From contig CAIPQK010000003.1 in the NCBI GenBank assembly GCA_903867185.1, forward strand, positions 1 through 32,145: a DNA stretch of 32,145 bases, written 5' to 3'. Made by a program: the position numbers and the translations under genes. Below, piece after piece: positions 25,371-32,145 of this stretch. A model generated the notes under the pieces. It was not told where the DNA came from and ran no database searches. It saw only the letters and a list, made by a program, of their open reading frames with translations. This DNA comes from an uncultured Candidatus Nemicrothrix sp. GTDB lineage: Bacteria; Actinomycetota; Acidimicrobiia; Acidimicrobiales; Acidimicrobilacustridaceae. Positions within the stretch are counted from its first letter, which is position 1. Each line of letters opens with the position of its first letter.

Positions 25371-26273
25371 TCAGTCACCATCCCCAGGACGGAAGTGCGG
25401 GGTCTCGTGATGCTGACGAGTTGAACGCTCGATTTCCTCTTCCTCGGCAAGCAGTCGCTCGAGTTCGGGATCGGCTTCCTTCACCAGCGGCGTTGCTTCG
25501 AGATCTTCAACAATTTCGGAATCGGCATCGCGCTTACGACCAGCGGCCGAAGACACAACCTTGCGGGGACGAGCGTCTCCTGAGGTTTCACCAACAGCCA
25601 TCGCCGCTTCGCGGGTGGCCTTGTCGTCGAGGACGCTCTTGTACGGAAGGATGTCGCCCTTGTAGAGCCAGACTTTCACGCCAATACGGCCGTAGGTGGT
25701 CTTTGCTTCACGAAAGCCGTAATCGATATCGGCACGAAGCGTGTGCAACGGCACACGACCTTCGCGGTACCACTCGGTACGTGACATTTCAGCGCCGCCA
25801 AGACGACCTGCGCACTGAACACGAATGCCGAGAGCGCCAGCCTTCTGCGCGTTCTGCACTGCGCGCTTCATGGCACGACGGAATGCGACACGGCCAGCGA
25901 GCTGATCGGCAACACCCTGCGCAATAAGCGCGGCGTCGAGTTCAGGCTGCTTGATTTCTTGGATGTTGAGCTGCACCTTGTTGTTGCCGGAGATCTTGGT
26001 GAGACCGGCACGAAGGCGATCGGCTTCTGCACCACGACGACCGATGACGATGCCTGGACGAGCGGTGTGCACGTCGACACGAAGACGATCACGAGTGCGC
26101 TCGATCTCAACACGGCTGATTGCCGCGTGCGGCAACTGCGTCATGAGGTAATCGCGGATCTGCCAATCCTGAATGAGATTGTCGGAATACTCGCGACGAT
26201 CGGCAAACCAACGCGACTTCCAGTCGGTGGTCACGCCGAGGCGGAACCCGTAAGGGTTGACCTTCTGACCCAT
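25371..26273 (-). CDS. rpsC: 30S ribosomal protein S3 (uS3) with long acidic C-terminal tail
   Basis: 300 residues against about 230 in E. coli. The KH domain has [20 protein letters not shown], and the C-terminal S3 domain has [52 protein letters not shown]. From about residue 215 onward there is a charged tail rich in Glu, Asp and Arg ending [12 protein letters not shown]. Such tails on S3 are common in actinobacteria but vary in sequence. S3 forms part of the mRNA entry helicase. It overlaps rplV by one base. Confidence 0.97.
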   Translation of the reverse strand: MGQKVNPYGFRLGVTTDWKSRWFADRREYSDNLIQDWQIRDYLMTQLPHAAISRVEIERTRDRLRVDVHTARPGIVIGRRGAEADRLRAGLTKISGNNKVQLNIQEIKQPELDAALIAQGVADQLAGRVAFRRAMKRAVQNAQKAGALGIRVQCAGRLGGAEMSRTEWYREGRVPLHTLRADIDYGFREAKTTYGRIGVKVWLYKGDILPYKSVLDDKATREAAMAVGETSGDARPRKVVSSAAGRKRDADSEIVEDLEATPLVKEADPELERLLAEEEEIERSTRQHHETPHFRPGDGD

Positions 26274-26887
26274 CAGTCTTCCTTCCCGTCAGTCTTGACG
26301 GCTTCGTCGGTCACTGCTTCAGCAACAACCTCATCGTCGGTTTCCGCGTGATCATGTTCGTGATCATGGTCATGTTCGTGGTCATGATCTTCTTCAACCT
26401 TGCGCTCGGCCTTGGCCTGACGGCTGCGGGCAACGCGTTCACGACGAGCTTCAGCAGCAGCGCGTCCACCAGAGACACGACCGCTTGCGGCTTCACGTTC
26501 ACGCAACTTCTCAAGATCGTCGGCAGCCAGACGGCTCACGATGATCGTGATGTGACAGGTGCGCTTACGGATACGCGTCGCACGGCCACGAGCACGGGGA
26601 CGCCAACGCTTAAGCGTCGGGCCTTCGTCGGCGAAGCATGCAGAAACGAACAATTCGTCAGCGGGAATTTGGTTGTTGTGCTCGGCGTTAGCGATTGCTG
26701 ACTCGAGACACTTCAGAACGACGCGAGCGATGTCGCGTTCAGCAAGTTCGAGCACCTCAAGTGCTCGCGCTACCGGGAGTCCGCGGATGAGATTGAGAAT
26801 CTCACGGGCCTTATACGCCGATGAACGGACGTACTTGACCTCGGCGCGGACGCCAGGACGCTCGTTGGTCTTCGCACCGAAGGCCAT
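26273..26887 (-). CDS. rplV: 50S ribosomal protein L22 (uL22) with histidine-rich C-terminal tail
   Basis: 204 residues; E. coli L22 has 110. Residues 1-120 are the normal core ([20 protein letters not shown], the beta-hairpin that reaches the exit tunnel, [24 protein letters not shown]). Residues 121-165 are a charged Ala/Arg/Glu helix. Residues 167-180 alternate Asp/Glu with seven His ([14 protein letters not shown]), coded at 26348-26389, and then an acidic tail follows. The His block looks able to bind divalent metal; that is inference. The gene overlaps rpsS and rpsC by one base each. Confidence 0.97.
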   Translation of the reverse strand: MAFGAKTNERPGVRAEVKYVRSSAYKAREILNLIRGLPVARALEVLELAERDIARVVLKCLESAIANAEHNNQIPADELFVSACFADEGPTLKRWRPRARGRATRIRKRTCHITIIVSRLAADDLEKLREREAASGRVSGGRAAAEARRERVARSRQAKAERKVEEDHDHEHDHDHEHDHAETDDEVVAEAVTDEAVKTDGKED

Positions 26888-27165
26888 CAGCGGCGTCCCT
26901 TCTTCTCTTGACCAGCATGGAACCGGAAGGTTCGCGTCGGCGCGAACTCACCAAGCTTGTGGCCAACCATGGCCTCGGTGACATACACCGGGACATGCTT
27001 GCGACCATCGTGAACGGCCATCGTGTGACCGACCATCTCGGGGATGATCGTGGAACGACGTGACCAGGTCTTGATGACCTTCTTTTCGTTCAGTTCGTTG
27101 AGTGCGTCGACCTTCTTGAGAAGATGGTCGTCGACAAACGGACCCTTTTTGAGGCTGCGAGGCAT
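26887..27165 (-). CDS. rpsS: 30S ribosomal protein S19 (uS19)
   Basis: 92 residues from ATG 27165 ([19 protein letters not shown]), with GGAGAGGA upstream in the 11-base gap after rplB. The longer frame to 27270 would overlap rplB and does not fit. It contains [49 protein letters not shown], the S19 head-protein signature. Confidence 0.98.
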   Translation of the reverse strand: MPRSLKKGPFVDDHLLKKVDALNELNEKKVIKTWSRRSTIIPEMVGHTMAVHDGRKHVPVYVTEAMVGHKLGEFAPTRTFRFHAGQEKKGRR

Positions 27166-27176
27166 TTCGTCCTCTC

Positions 27177-28013
27177 CTAACGCCGCGAGCCGCGGGTGCG
27201 GCGACGACGGACAATGAGTTTCTGAGACGGCTTGGTCTTGTCGCGTGTACGACCTTCGGGCTTGCCCCAAGGAGACACAGGATGACGACCGCCGGAGGTC
27301 TTACCTTCACCACCACCATGTGGATGGTCGACCGGGTTCATGGCCACACCGCGGGTTTGAGGCTTAACGCCCTTCCAACGGTTACGACCGGCCTTACCGA
27401 TCTTGATGAGTTCATGTTCGGAGTTACCAACTTCACCGACAGTGGCGCGACAGTCGATCGGGACACGACGCATTTCGGTGCTTGGAAGACGGAGGGTTGC
27501 GTAGTCGCCTTCCTTGGCCACGAGCTGAATGCTCATGCCGGCACTACGGCCCATCTTTCCGCCACCACCGGGCTTGAGTTCGACGTTGTGCACGACGGTA
27601 CCGACTGGGATGAAACGCAACGGAAGCGCGTTACCCGGACGGATGTCTGAACCCTGCCCACTTTGCAGAATGTCGCCAACCTGCACACCCTTCGGGGCGA
27701 GGATGTAACTCTTCGCTCCGTCGTGGTAATGCAGAAGTGCGATACGGCAGGTGCGGTTCGGGTCGTATTCGATCGCGGCGACAGAGGCGGGAACGCCGTC
27801 CTTGACGCGACGGAAGTCGACAAGACGGTAACGCTGCTTGTGACCGCCGCCCTTATGACGAGCTGTCTTGCGGCCGTAACTATTACGACCACCAGTGCGG
27901 TGCTTGGGGACGAGGAGCGACCGTTCCGGCGTGTCCTTTGTGATCTCCGCAAAATCGGAGACAGTCTGGAAACGACGGCCGGGGCTAGTCGGTTTGCGTT
28001 TACGAAGAGCCAT
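27177..28013 (-). CDS. rplB: 50S ribosomal protein L2 (uL2)
   Basis: 278 residues; needed for peptidyl transferase assembly. It has [28 protein letters not shown] in the N-terminal OB fold, the central [24 protein letters not shown], and the conserved catalytic-core loop [25 protein letters not shown]. Length is normal. It starts six bases after the rplW stop. Confidence 0.98.
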   Translation of the reverse strand: MALRKRKPTSPGRRFQTVSDFAEITKDTPERSLLVPKHRTGGRNSYGRKTARHKGGGHKQRYRLVDFRRVKDGVPASVAAIEYDPNRTCRIALLHYHDGAKSYILAPKGVQVGDILQSGQGSDIRPGNALPLRFIPVGTVVHNVELKPGGGGKMGRSAGMSIQLVAKEGDYATLRLPSTEMRRVPIDCRATVGEVGNSEHELIKIGKAGRNRWKGVKPQTRGVAMNPVDHPHGGGEGKTSGGRHPVSPWGKPEGRTRDKTKPSQKLIVRRRRTRGSRR

Positions 28014-28019
28014 GGTTCC

Positions 28020-28310
28020 TTACCCCTCGAACAATTCGATGCGGTCGCCAGCGGCGAGAGTGACGAAGGCGCGCTTTTGGCCCGTCTGGGAACCAAAGGT
28101 TCCGTTGCGACGATTGCGCTTGCGCTTGCCATTGCGGTTGAGCGTGTTGACGTTGAGCACCTTGACACTGAAGATCGACTCAATTGCGTCGTGGATCTCA
28201 GGCTTTGAAGCGTCGGGGTGAACAACAAACGTGTACACGTTGTTGTCGAGAAGGGCGTAGCTCTTCTCGCTCACTACCGGACGAATGATGACATCACGAG
28301 GATCTTTCAC
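28020..28310 (-). CDS. rplW: 50S ribosomal protein L23 (uL23)
   Basis: 96 residues; the exit-tunnel docking site for trigger factor and SRP. It has [60 protein letters not shown], then [20 protein letters not shown]. Its ATG overlaps the rplD stop by four bases (ATGA), so translation is coupled. Confidence 0.98.
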   Translation of the reverse strand: MKDPRDVIIRPVVSEKSYALLDNNVYTFVVHPDASKPEIHDAIESIFSVKVLNVNTLNRNGKRKRNRRNGTFGSQTGQKRAFVTLAAGDRIELFEG

Positions 28311-28927
28311 TTCGATGCCTCCACATTCGGCAGGGTTGACTTGGTGAACACAACGAAGTCCGAGACAAGGACGTCGTAGGTGTTGAGTTCAGCGGTCTCG
28401 ATGATGTGAACCTCGCCGAGATTTCGGAAGCTCTTCCAGGCAGCGACATCAAGACGATCGAGAACCAACAGAACCTTGCCTTCGATGCCGAGAGCAGCAA
28501 GTGCTGCAACCGCACCCTTCGTTGAAGGAGTAGCAAAGTTCCATTCATCGACGACGATGACCTTGCCCTCTGACGCACGGTCGGACAGTGCCGAACGAAG
28601 CGCGAGCTTGATCATTTTCTTCGGTGTCTTTTGGGCATAGCTGCGTGGCTTCGGGCCGAGCGCAACGCCACCACCGATGAAGTTGGGGGAACGGGTGGAG
28701 CCGGCACGGGCACGACCGGTGCCCTTCTGCTTCCAAGGCTTGGCCCCGCCGCCACGAACTTCAGCGCGAGTCTTGGTGCTTTGCGTTCCAGAACGACGCG
28801 CCGCAAGTTGTGCGGTCACGACCTGGTGCATCACCGAGACGTTGGGTTCGATGCCAAACGTTGTGGCATCAAGTTCGAGAGAGCCAGCATCGGTGCCAGC
28901 TGCAGTCTTAACGGTCACAGTTGCCAT
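28307..28927 (-). CDS. rplD: 50S ribosomal protein L4 (uL4)
   Basis: 206 residues from ATG 28927, which overlaps the rplC stop by one base (TGATG); a GTG directly before it is less likely. It has the tunnel-loop block [54 protein letters not shown] and [23 protein letters not shown] at the C-terminus. In E. coli, L4 represses the S10 operon by acting on its leader; the structured leader upstream of rplC makes the same idea worth testing here. Confidence 0.97.
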   Translation of the reverse strand: MATVTVKTAAGTDAGSLELDATTFGIEPNVSVMHQVVTAQLAARRSGTQSTKTRAEVRGGGAKPWKQKGTGRARAGSTRSPNFIGGGVALGPKPRSYAQKTPKKMIKLALRSALSDRASEGKVIVVDEWNFATPSTKGAVAALAALGIEGKVLLVLDRLDVAAWKSFRNLGEVHIIETAELNTYDVLVSDFVVFTKSTLPNVEASK

Positions 28928-29580
28928 CACGCATCACCCTTCGTGTGGATCTTCACTGCGTCGCGGATAACCACGATGCCGCCCTTGGGGCCAGGCACCG
29001 CACCGCGCACGAGCAGCAAGTTCTTTTCGGGATCGGCAGACACAACACGCAAGTTCAGCGTGGTGACTTTCTCTGCACCCATACGACCCGCCATGCGCGT
29101 GCCCTTGAACACGCGGCCGGGGGTGGCGCAGGCGCCGATCGAGCCAGGAGCACGATGGACCCGGTGGGCACCATGGGATGCGCGCTGGCCTTTGAAGTTG
29201 TGACGCTTCATCGTTCCGGCGAAACCCTTGCCCTTGCTCACGGCAGTGACATCGACAAACTCGCCAGCAGCGAGCGTGTCGACTTTGATTTCCTGTCCAA
29301 CTTCGAAGTCGTCGACGTTGTCGAGACGAAGCTCGAGCACGCGCTTGCCGGCAGCAACGCCAGCTTTTTCGAAGTGACCGCGATCGGGGCTATTCAGCTT
29401 GCGTGCGTCCTTCTCACCGAAGGTCACCTGCAACGCGTTGTACCCATCGCGTTCAACGGTCTTGATCTGCACCACGCGCATTGGAGCGACGTGCAGCACG
29501 GTCACGGGTACAACGCGGTTGGCGTCATCCCATACCTGTGTCATGCCGACTTTTTCGCCGACTACTGCTTTGTTCGCCAT
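28927..29580 (-). CDS. rplC: 50S ribosomal protein L3 (uL3)
   Basis: 217 residues from ATG 29580 (MANKAVVGEKVGMTQVWDDANRVVPVTVL). The open frame to 29658 adds residues foreign to the family. It contains KGKGFAGTMKRHNFKGQRASHGAHRVHRAPGSIGACATPGRVFKGTRMAGRMG, the conserved loop that reaches the peptidyl transferase centre. Here rplC is the first gene of its unit, because rpsJ is about 2 kb away. The ribosome site (GAAAG) is weak. Confidence 0.97.
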   Translation of the reverse strand: MANKAVVGEKVGMTQVWDDANRVVPVTVLHVAPMRVVQIKTVERDGYNALQVTFGEKDARKLNSPDRGHFEKAGVAAGKRVLELRLDNVDDFEVGQEIKVDTLAAGEFVDVTAVSKGKGFAGTMKRHNFKGQRASHGAHRVHRAPGSIGACATPGRVFKGTRMAGRMGAEKVTTLNLRVVSADPEKNLLLVRGAVPGPKGGIVVIRDAVKIHTKGDA

Positions 29581-29649
29581 AACGGCAACGATCTTTCTGT
29601 TGTGGTTTGCGTCGAGTCGGACATGCGGGGACGGGCCCTTCATGCCAAC

Positions 29650-29775
29650 GCTCGGCACGGGAAAACCCGGCCGAGCGCCTGTCGGTTGTGCTGCGGGGTA
29701 TCTACCGAAGTAGACCGTCGCAGACGTCGGTTCGATCGACGTAGAGGTGCGGCTGGCGGTCTTCCGGAGAAGACC
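29650..29775 (-). promoter_or_regulatory. rplC leader with four consecutive hairpins
   Basis: Read on the minus strand, the leader holds four perfect or near-perfect stems. GGTCTTC-TCCG-GAAGACC (29775-29758) has a 7-bp stem. ACGTCG/CGACGT (29742-29724) has a 6-bp stem and 7-base loop. TCTAC-TTCG-GTAGA (29714-29701) has a UUCG tetraloop. GCTCGGC/GCCGAGC encloses CGGG-TTTT-CCCG (29676-29650), a 7+4-bp stem with one bulge. The series is dense for an mRNA leader and suggests a ribosomal-protein-controlled element. Which protein binds is unknown. Confidence 0.6.
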
Positions 29776-29794
29776 CCTGTTGCACGGAGGTGAA

Positions 29795-29823
29795 ACTCTA
29801 GGGGTTCAGCGGTCTCGGACCAA
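29795..29823 (-). promoter_or_regulatory. Probable promoter for the rplC-to-map ribosomal operon
   Basis: TTGGTC (29823-29818) and TAGAGT (29800-29795) on the minus strand are spaced by exactly 17 bases. The -10 matches the consensus at four of six positions. Initiation near 29788 would give a leader of about 208 bases before rplC, containing all four hairpins. A restart is required here because rpsJ is terminated upstream. Confidence 0.5.
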
Positions 29824-29864
29824 ATCCCGGATTTTCGGAGAAATGGGCCGATCGACTCTGGCGG

Positions 29865-29886
29865 TGTACCACGTCTCTGTGGTACA
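29865..29886. promoter_or_regulatory. Perfect 8-bp dyad, likely VapB-type autoregulatory operator
   Basis: TGTACCAC (29865-29872), a 6-base spacer, and GTGGTACA (29879-29886) form a perfect inverted repeat ending eight bases before the antitoxin ATG at 29895. The right arm overlaps TACAAA (29883-29888), a possible -10 element only six bases from the ATG, so the message may be leaderless. Ribbon-helix-helix antitoxins usually repress their own promoter through such a dyad. Confidence 0.6.
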
Positions 29887-29894
29887 AATAGCTC

Positions 29895-30308
29895 ATGGCG
29901 AGCGATGAGATTTTAGATCGAATCAGCGCACTTCTCCACAGCCCCGACGACACCACCGTCAATACCTCGATGCGCCTACCTGTCACCCTTCGTGAGGCCG
30001 CAGCGCTGGCCACCGAGCACCTCGGAGTGGCCCCTTCCACCACGGCCTACACCGCTCAGCTCCTTCGCTCGGACATCGAGGCATCGCTCTTGGCCGCCGT
30101 TCTCGAAGCCCACTACCAAGAAGAGCCGTCCGATCGACCCTCCCTCGCCGAAATCACCCTCGGAGTAGCCGAAATCGATGCCAATCCCCTCGCCCGGCGA
30201 CCCGACCTCATCACGAAAGCCGCTGCGGAAATCGTGGCCACCCACCCAAAGGCGACTCCCGATGAGGTCCTTCTCTGGGCCGAAGCTCAGTTCGTGATCC
30301 GATCATGA
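29895..30308 (+). CDS. VapB-like ribbon-helix-helix antitoxin
   Basis: 137 residues. The segment from about 22 to 60 (VNTSMRLPVTLREAAALAT and following) fits a ribbon-helix-helix DNA-binding fold, one beta-strand followed by two helices. The C-terminal two-thirds should wrap the toxin. This is larger than typical VapB (70-90 residues), and the RHH is preceded by about 20 residues. It overlaps the toxin gene by four bases (ATGA) and has no ribosome site, consistent with leaderless translation. Assignment rests mainly on the PIN partner and the operator dyad. It is one of two plus-strand genes in this window. Confidence 0.7.
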   Translation: MASDEILDRISALLHSPDDTTVNTSMRLPVTLREAAALATEHLGVAPSTTAYTAQLLRSDIEASLLAAVLEAHYQEEPSDRPSLAEITLGVAEIDANPLARRPDLITKAAAEIVATHPKATPDEVLLWAEAQFVIRS

Positions 30309-30721
30309 CCGTGGTGATCTTGGACAACGAAGCAGTGCAGGCCATTCTGCAACCCCACCACCCCAAGTTCCGCAGTGTGGCTGCCCGAGTTGAGGCGGCG
30401 CGATGGAGATCGGCGAATCACACCCAGGTCTCCCTTCATGTTCCCGCGACTGTGCAGGTAGAAGCCGGTTGGGACCGAACCTCGCCGAGAGCGGCCCGAC
30501 TCAACCGCTACCCCATCACGATCAACCCGCTGGACACTTCCACCGCAGACGCAGCGGCGCGTATCGTCGCCGAGTATTCAGTCACGCCAGCAGACGCGCA
30601 TATTGGCGTGCTTTGTCAGAAACACGCAACTGGAAACACCCGCGTAATCGTTCTCACAAGTGATCCCGAAGACATAGTGCGCGTCACCGATGCTGCCCCG
30701 GTTATCGCACTTCGAATCTGA
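30305..30721 (+). CDS. PIN-domain ribonuclease toxin, VapC-like
   Basis: 138 residues. The acidic quartet of PIN nucleases is visible: D7 in VVILDNEAV, E53 in VQVEAGWDR, D97 in TPADAHIGVLC, and D120/D123 in LTSDPEDIV. VapC toxins cut tRNA or rRNA when freed from VapB; the target cannot be told from sequence. It is coupled to the upstream antitoxin gene by a four-base overlap. It ends seven bases from the convergent SDR gene with no terminator between them. Confidence 0.82.
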   Translation: MTVVILDNEAVQAILQPHHPKFRSVAARVEAARWRSANHTQVSLHVPATVQVEAGWDRTSPRAARLNRYPITINPLDTSTADAAARIVAEYSVTPADAHIGVLCQKHATGNTRVIVLTSDPEDIVRVTDAAPVIALRI

Positions 30722-30728
30722 TCGGGAG

Positions 30729-31511
30729 TTACAGACCCATTCGCTTTGTAACACCATGATCGCGTCCGGCGGTGTAACCACCGTCGACTGCAATTGTTTG
30801 TCCGGTTACGAACGAAGCATCGGGCGATGCAAGAAACGCAGCAACTGCTGCAATTTCTGAAGGGCGACCAAGTCGACGGAGCTTGTGCTCTTCTTTGATC
30901 TCCATCAGCATTTCGTTCATCTCGGGATCGCCAAGACCGCGCAACATCGGCGTGTCGATAAATCCAGGACAAATAGAATTCACTCGAATGCCTTGACGGC
31001 CGTAATCAATGGCCATGTTCTTCGTAAGAATCGCAACGCCACCCTTTGACGCGTTGTACGAACTTCCACCTGCTGTTCCCTCAAGACCTTCAACACTGGC
31101 GACAGTGATGACACTCCCCCGCTCTCCGTCAACAAGCTCTTGCGCAAGCATCTTGATGATGACGTGCTTGCACGTGGTGAATGTGCCAGTGAGATTGATG
31201 TCGAGTGTGCGCGTGAAGGTTTCAACATCAACAAGATGAACCGGTCCACCAGCAGGAATTCCGGCGAATGTACACACGGCATCAATGCGGCCGGTGAGTT
31301 TCGAGGCTTCGTCGACCCACGCCACGATTGCCGCCTCATCGGTCACATCGACATGGGTGAATGTGGTCGGCTGCGCCGCGCCGTCTACTGGAGGCTGCAC
31401 ATCAGAGCCAGCAACGATTGCGCCTTCGGCCAGGAACCGTTCCACCGTTGCCGCGCCGAGGCCCGATGACGAACCGGTAACCAAAATGACCTTGCCATCG
31501 AAACGTCCCAT
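30729..31511 (-). CDS. SDR-family NAD(P)-dependent oxidoreductase
   Basis: 260 residues, a classical short-chain dehydrogenase. The Rossmann motif is TGSSSGLG (residues 12-19), with an acidic residue after the second strand (D37 in GSDVQPP) that favours NAD over NADP. Catalytic residues are N106 (LDINLTGTF), S139, Y152 and K156 (SSYNASKGG). The NAG-type motif reads FAGIP. The C-terminal [13 protein letters not shown] is standard. The substrate is not evident. AGGGG lies five bases before the ATG. It is convergent with the vapC-like gene and separated from rpsJ by a terminator. Confidence 0.9.
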   Translation of the reverse strand: MGRFDGKVILVTGSSSGLGAATVERFLAEGAIVAGSDVQPPVDGAAQPTTFTHVDVTDEAAIVAWVDEASKLTGRIDAVCTFAGIPAGGPVHLVDVETFTRTLDINLTGTFTTCKHVIIKMLAQELVDGERGSVITVASVEGLEGTAGGSSYNASKGGVAILTKNMAIDYGRQGIRVNSICPGFIDTPMLRGLGDPEMNEMLMEIKEEHKLRRLGRPSEIAAVAAFLASPDASFVTGQTIAVDGGYTAGRDHGVTKRMGL

Positions 31512-31532
31512 GACTTCCCCTAAAGATTCGGC

Positions 31533-31549
31533 GATTGCTCAGTGCAATC
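31533..31549. promoter_or_regulatory. Dyad upstream of the SDR gene
   Basis: GATTGC (31533-31538), TCAGT and GCAATC (31544-31549) form a perfect 6-bp inverted repeat, 22-38 bases upstream of the SDR start. It could be an operator or a small leader hairpin. No confident -35/-10 pair was found beside it. Confidence 0.4.
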
Positions 31550-31605
31550 AGTGAGATTCGAAACCTACATCGCACAGCGACACTACGAGTCGCTCGTGCC
31601 ACCGC

Positions 31606-31641
31606 AAAACGACAAGTGCCCCCGCCAAAGCGAGGGCACTT
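31606..31641 (-). terminator. Intrinsic-type terminator after rpsJ
   Basis: On the minus strand, AAGTGCCC (31641-31634) pairs with GGGCACTT (31621-31614), extended inward by TCGC-TTTG-GCGG, to give about 12 bp with a 4-base loop. GTCGTTTT follows. The stem starts about 24 bases after the rpsJ stop. It is the strongest terminator-like structure in the window and separates tuf-rpsJ from the SDR gene. Confidence 0.75.
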
Positions 31642-31665
31642 CTCAGATTCTCAGTTCTGAACGAA

Positions 31666-31986
31666 TCAGACCTGTTGGATCTTGATTTCGATATCGACAC
31701 CGGCCGGGAGGTCGAGACGCTGGAGCGAATCAACGGTCTTCGGGGTGGGATCAACGATGTCAAGGAGACGCTTGTGAATACGCATCTCGAAGTGCTCGCG
31801 TGAGTCTTTGTCCTTGAAAGGACCGCGAATAACGGTGTAGCGGTGCTTCTCGGTTGGAAGCGGCACCGGGCCACGAACCGTTGCACTCGTGCGGACGACG
31901 GTTTCCACGATCTTCTTCGTCGACTGGTCGACGATTTCGTGGTCATACGCCTTCAGACGGATGCGGATCTTCTGCTTGTCAGCCAT
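31666..31986 (-). CDS. rpsJ: 30S ribosomal protein S10 (uS10)
   Basis: 106 residues from ATG 31986 ([30 protein letters not shown]). The longer frame upstream runs into tuf and is rejected. It contains [46 protein letters not shown] and the C-terminal [17 protein letters not shown]10 also links to NusG in transcription coupling. It lies 16 bases after tuf, as normal, but rplC does not follow it: a terminator and 2 kb of accessory genes intervene. Confidence 0.98.
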   Translation of the reverse strand: MADKQKIRIRLKAYDHEIVDQSTKKIVETVVRTSATVRGPVPLPTEKHRYTVIRGPFKDKDSREHFEMRIHKRLLDIVDPTPKTVDSLQRLDLPAGVDIEIKIQQV

Positions 31987-32002
31987 GTTCAGTTTCGACC
32001 GA

Positions 32003-32145
32003 TCACTTGAGGATCTTGGTGACGCGGCCGGCGCCGACGGTACGACCACCTTCACGGATGGCGAAGCGCAAGCCTTCTTCCATCGCGATGGGGTGGATAA
32101 GTTCAACAGTCATCTCGGTGTTATCACCCGGGATACACATTTCCG
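32003..32145 (-). CDS. tuf: Elongation factor Tu, C-terminal part only
   Basis: The last 46 codons are present, ending [23 protein letters not shown], preceded by [23 protein letters not shown]. This is domain 3 of EF-Tu, which carries aminoacyl-tRNA to the ribosome. The N-terminus lies beyond the window. It is the upstream partner of rpsJ in the str operon arrangement. Confidence 0.97.
   Translation of the reverse strand, partial: EMCIPGDNTEMTVELIHPIAMEEGLRFAIREGGRTVGAGRVTKILK

Larger units (their letters stand above)
29581..29894. other. Divergent intergenic region between rplC and the vapB-like gene
   Basis: This 314-base stretch has no convincing protein gene. It contains, from the rplC side, four hairpins in the rplC leader (29650-29775), a probable rplC promoter (29795-29823), and a perfect 8-bp dyad (29865-29886) next to the plus-strand antitoxin gene. 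These parts are listed separately. Confidence 0.8.

Noticed and set aside
26348-26400. Plus-strand repetitive Val/Met/Phe-rich frame across the L22 tail
   Set aside because: It is the complement of the His/Asp/Glu repeat in rplV, not a separate gene or membrane protein.
27533-28228. Minus-strand 231-codon frame overlapping rplB and rplW
   Set aside because: It covers two certain ribosomal protein genes in another frame and shows only low-complexity Ser/Thr/Arg sequence.
30722-30728. Bidirectional terminator between the convergent vapC-like and SDR genes
   Set aside because: Only seven bases separate the stops and no inverted repeat with T-runs was found there.
29581-31665. Insertion sequence or integron as the vehicle of the S10 operon break
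   Set aside because: No transposase or integrase gene, no terminal inverted repeats and no target-site duplications were seen around the SDR/VapBC block.
1-32145. CRISPR arrays, tRNA or rRNA genes
   Set aside because: No regularly spaced direct repeats and no cloverleaf or rRNA signature were noticed on either strand; the region is almost fully coding.

Overview
The window is a translation and cell-envelope locus from an actinobacterium. The base composition is moderately GC-rich; 60-base lines counted by hand run from about 45 to 68 percent. The gene order (tuf, the S10/spc/alpha ribosomal clusters, truA, rplM-rpsI, glmM, glmS-like, acpS/nnr, alr, tsaE) is the classic actinobacterial arrangement. 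The lineage-specific fusions and low-to-moderate GC make me favour Acidimicrobiia (Ilumatobacter-like), but this is inference without a tree. Nearly every gene is on the minus strand, so transcription runs from high to low coordinates.

Region 1 (32145-31614, minus): the 3' end of tuf, then rpsJ, closed by a strong intrinsic-type terminator. Region 2 (31511-29581): an accessory interruption that splits the normally contiguous rpsJ-rplC pair. It holds an SDR oxidoreductase (minus) and a convergent VapBC-like toxin-antitoxin pair (plus) behind a perfect dyad operator, followed by a 314-base divergent intergenic region carrying a promoter and several hairpins that restart the ribosomal operon.

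Region 3 (29580-17655, minus): rplC-rplD-rplW-rplB-rpsS-rplV-rpsC-rplP-rpmC-rpsQ-rplN-rplX-rplE-rpsN-rpsH-rplF-rplR-rpsE-rpmD-rplO-secY-adk-map. The genes are tightly packed, many coupled by 1-nt (TAATG/TGATG) or 4-nt (ATGA) overlaps. Region 4 (17423-14034): a 3.4-kb gene for a three-domain FkbM methyltransferase / GT4 glycosyltransferase / class I methyltransferase, inserted between map and infA. Region 5 (13849-8685): infA (apparent CTG start), rpmJ, rpsM, rpsK, rpsD, rpoA, rplQ, truA, rplM, rpsI.

Region 6 (8638-1): envelope-precursor and housekeeping genes: glmM, a giant GlmS-like protein with a large insert and a C-terminal extension, an AcpS-NnrE-NnrD triple fusion, a CBS-domain protein, alr, and the 5' part of tsaE. 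GlmM and the GlmS-like protein would feed UDP-GlcNAc, and Alr supplies D-alanine for peptidoglycan. The most unusual items are the GlmS-like protein (its active-site Lys and one active-site Ser appear replaced), the three-domain glycan enzyme inside a translation operon, the broken S10 operon with VapBC, the CTG-started infA, and a histidine-rich tail on ribosomal protein L22.
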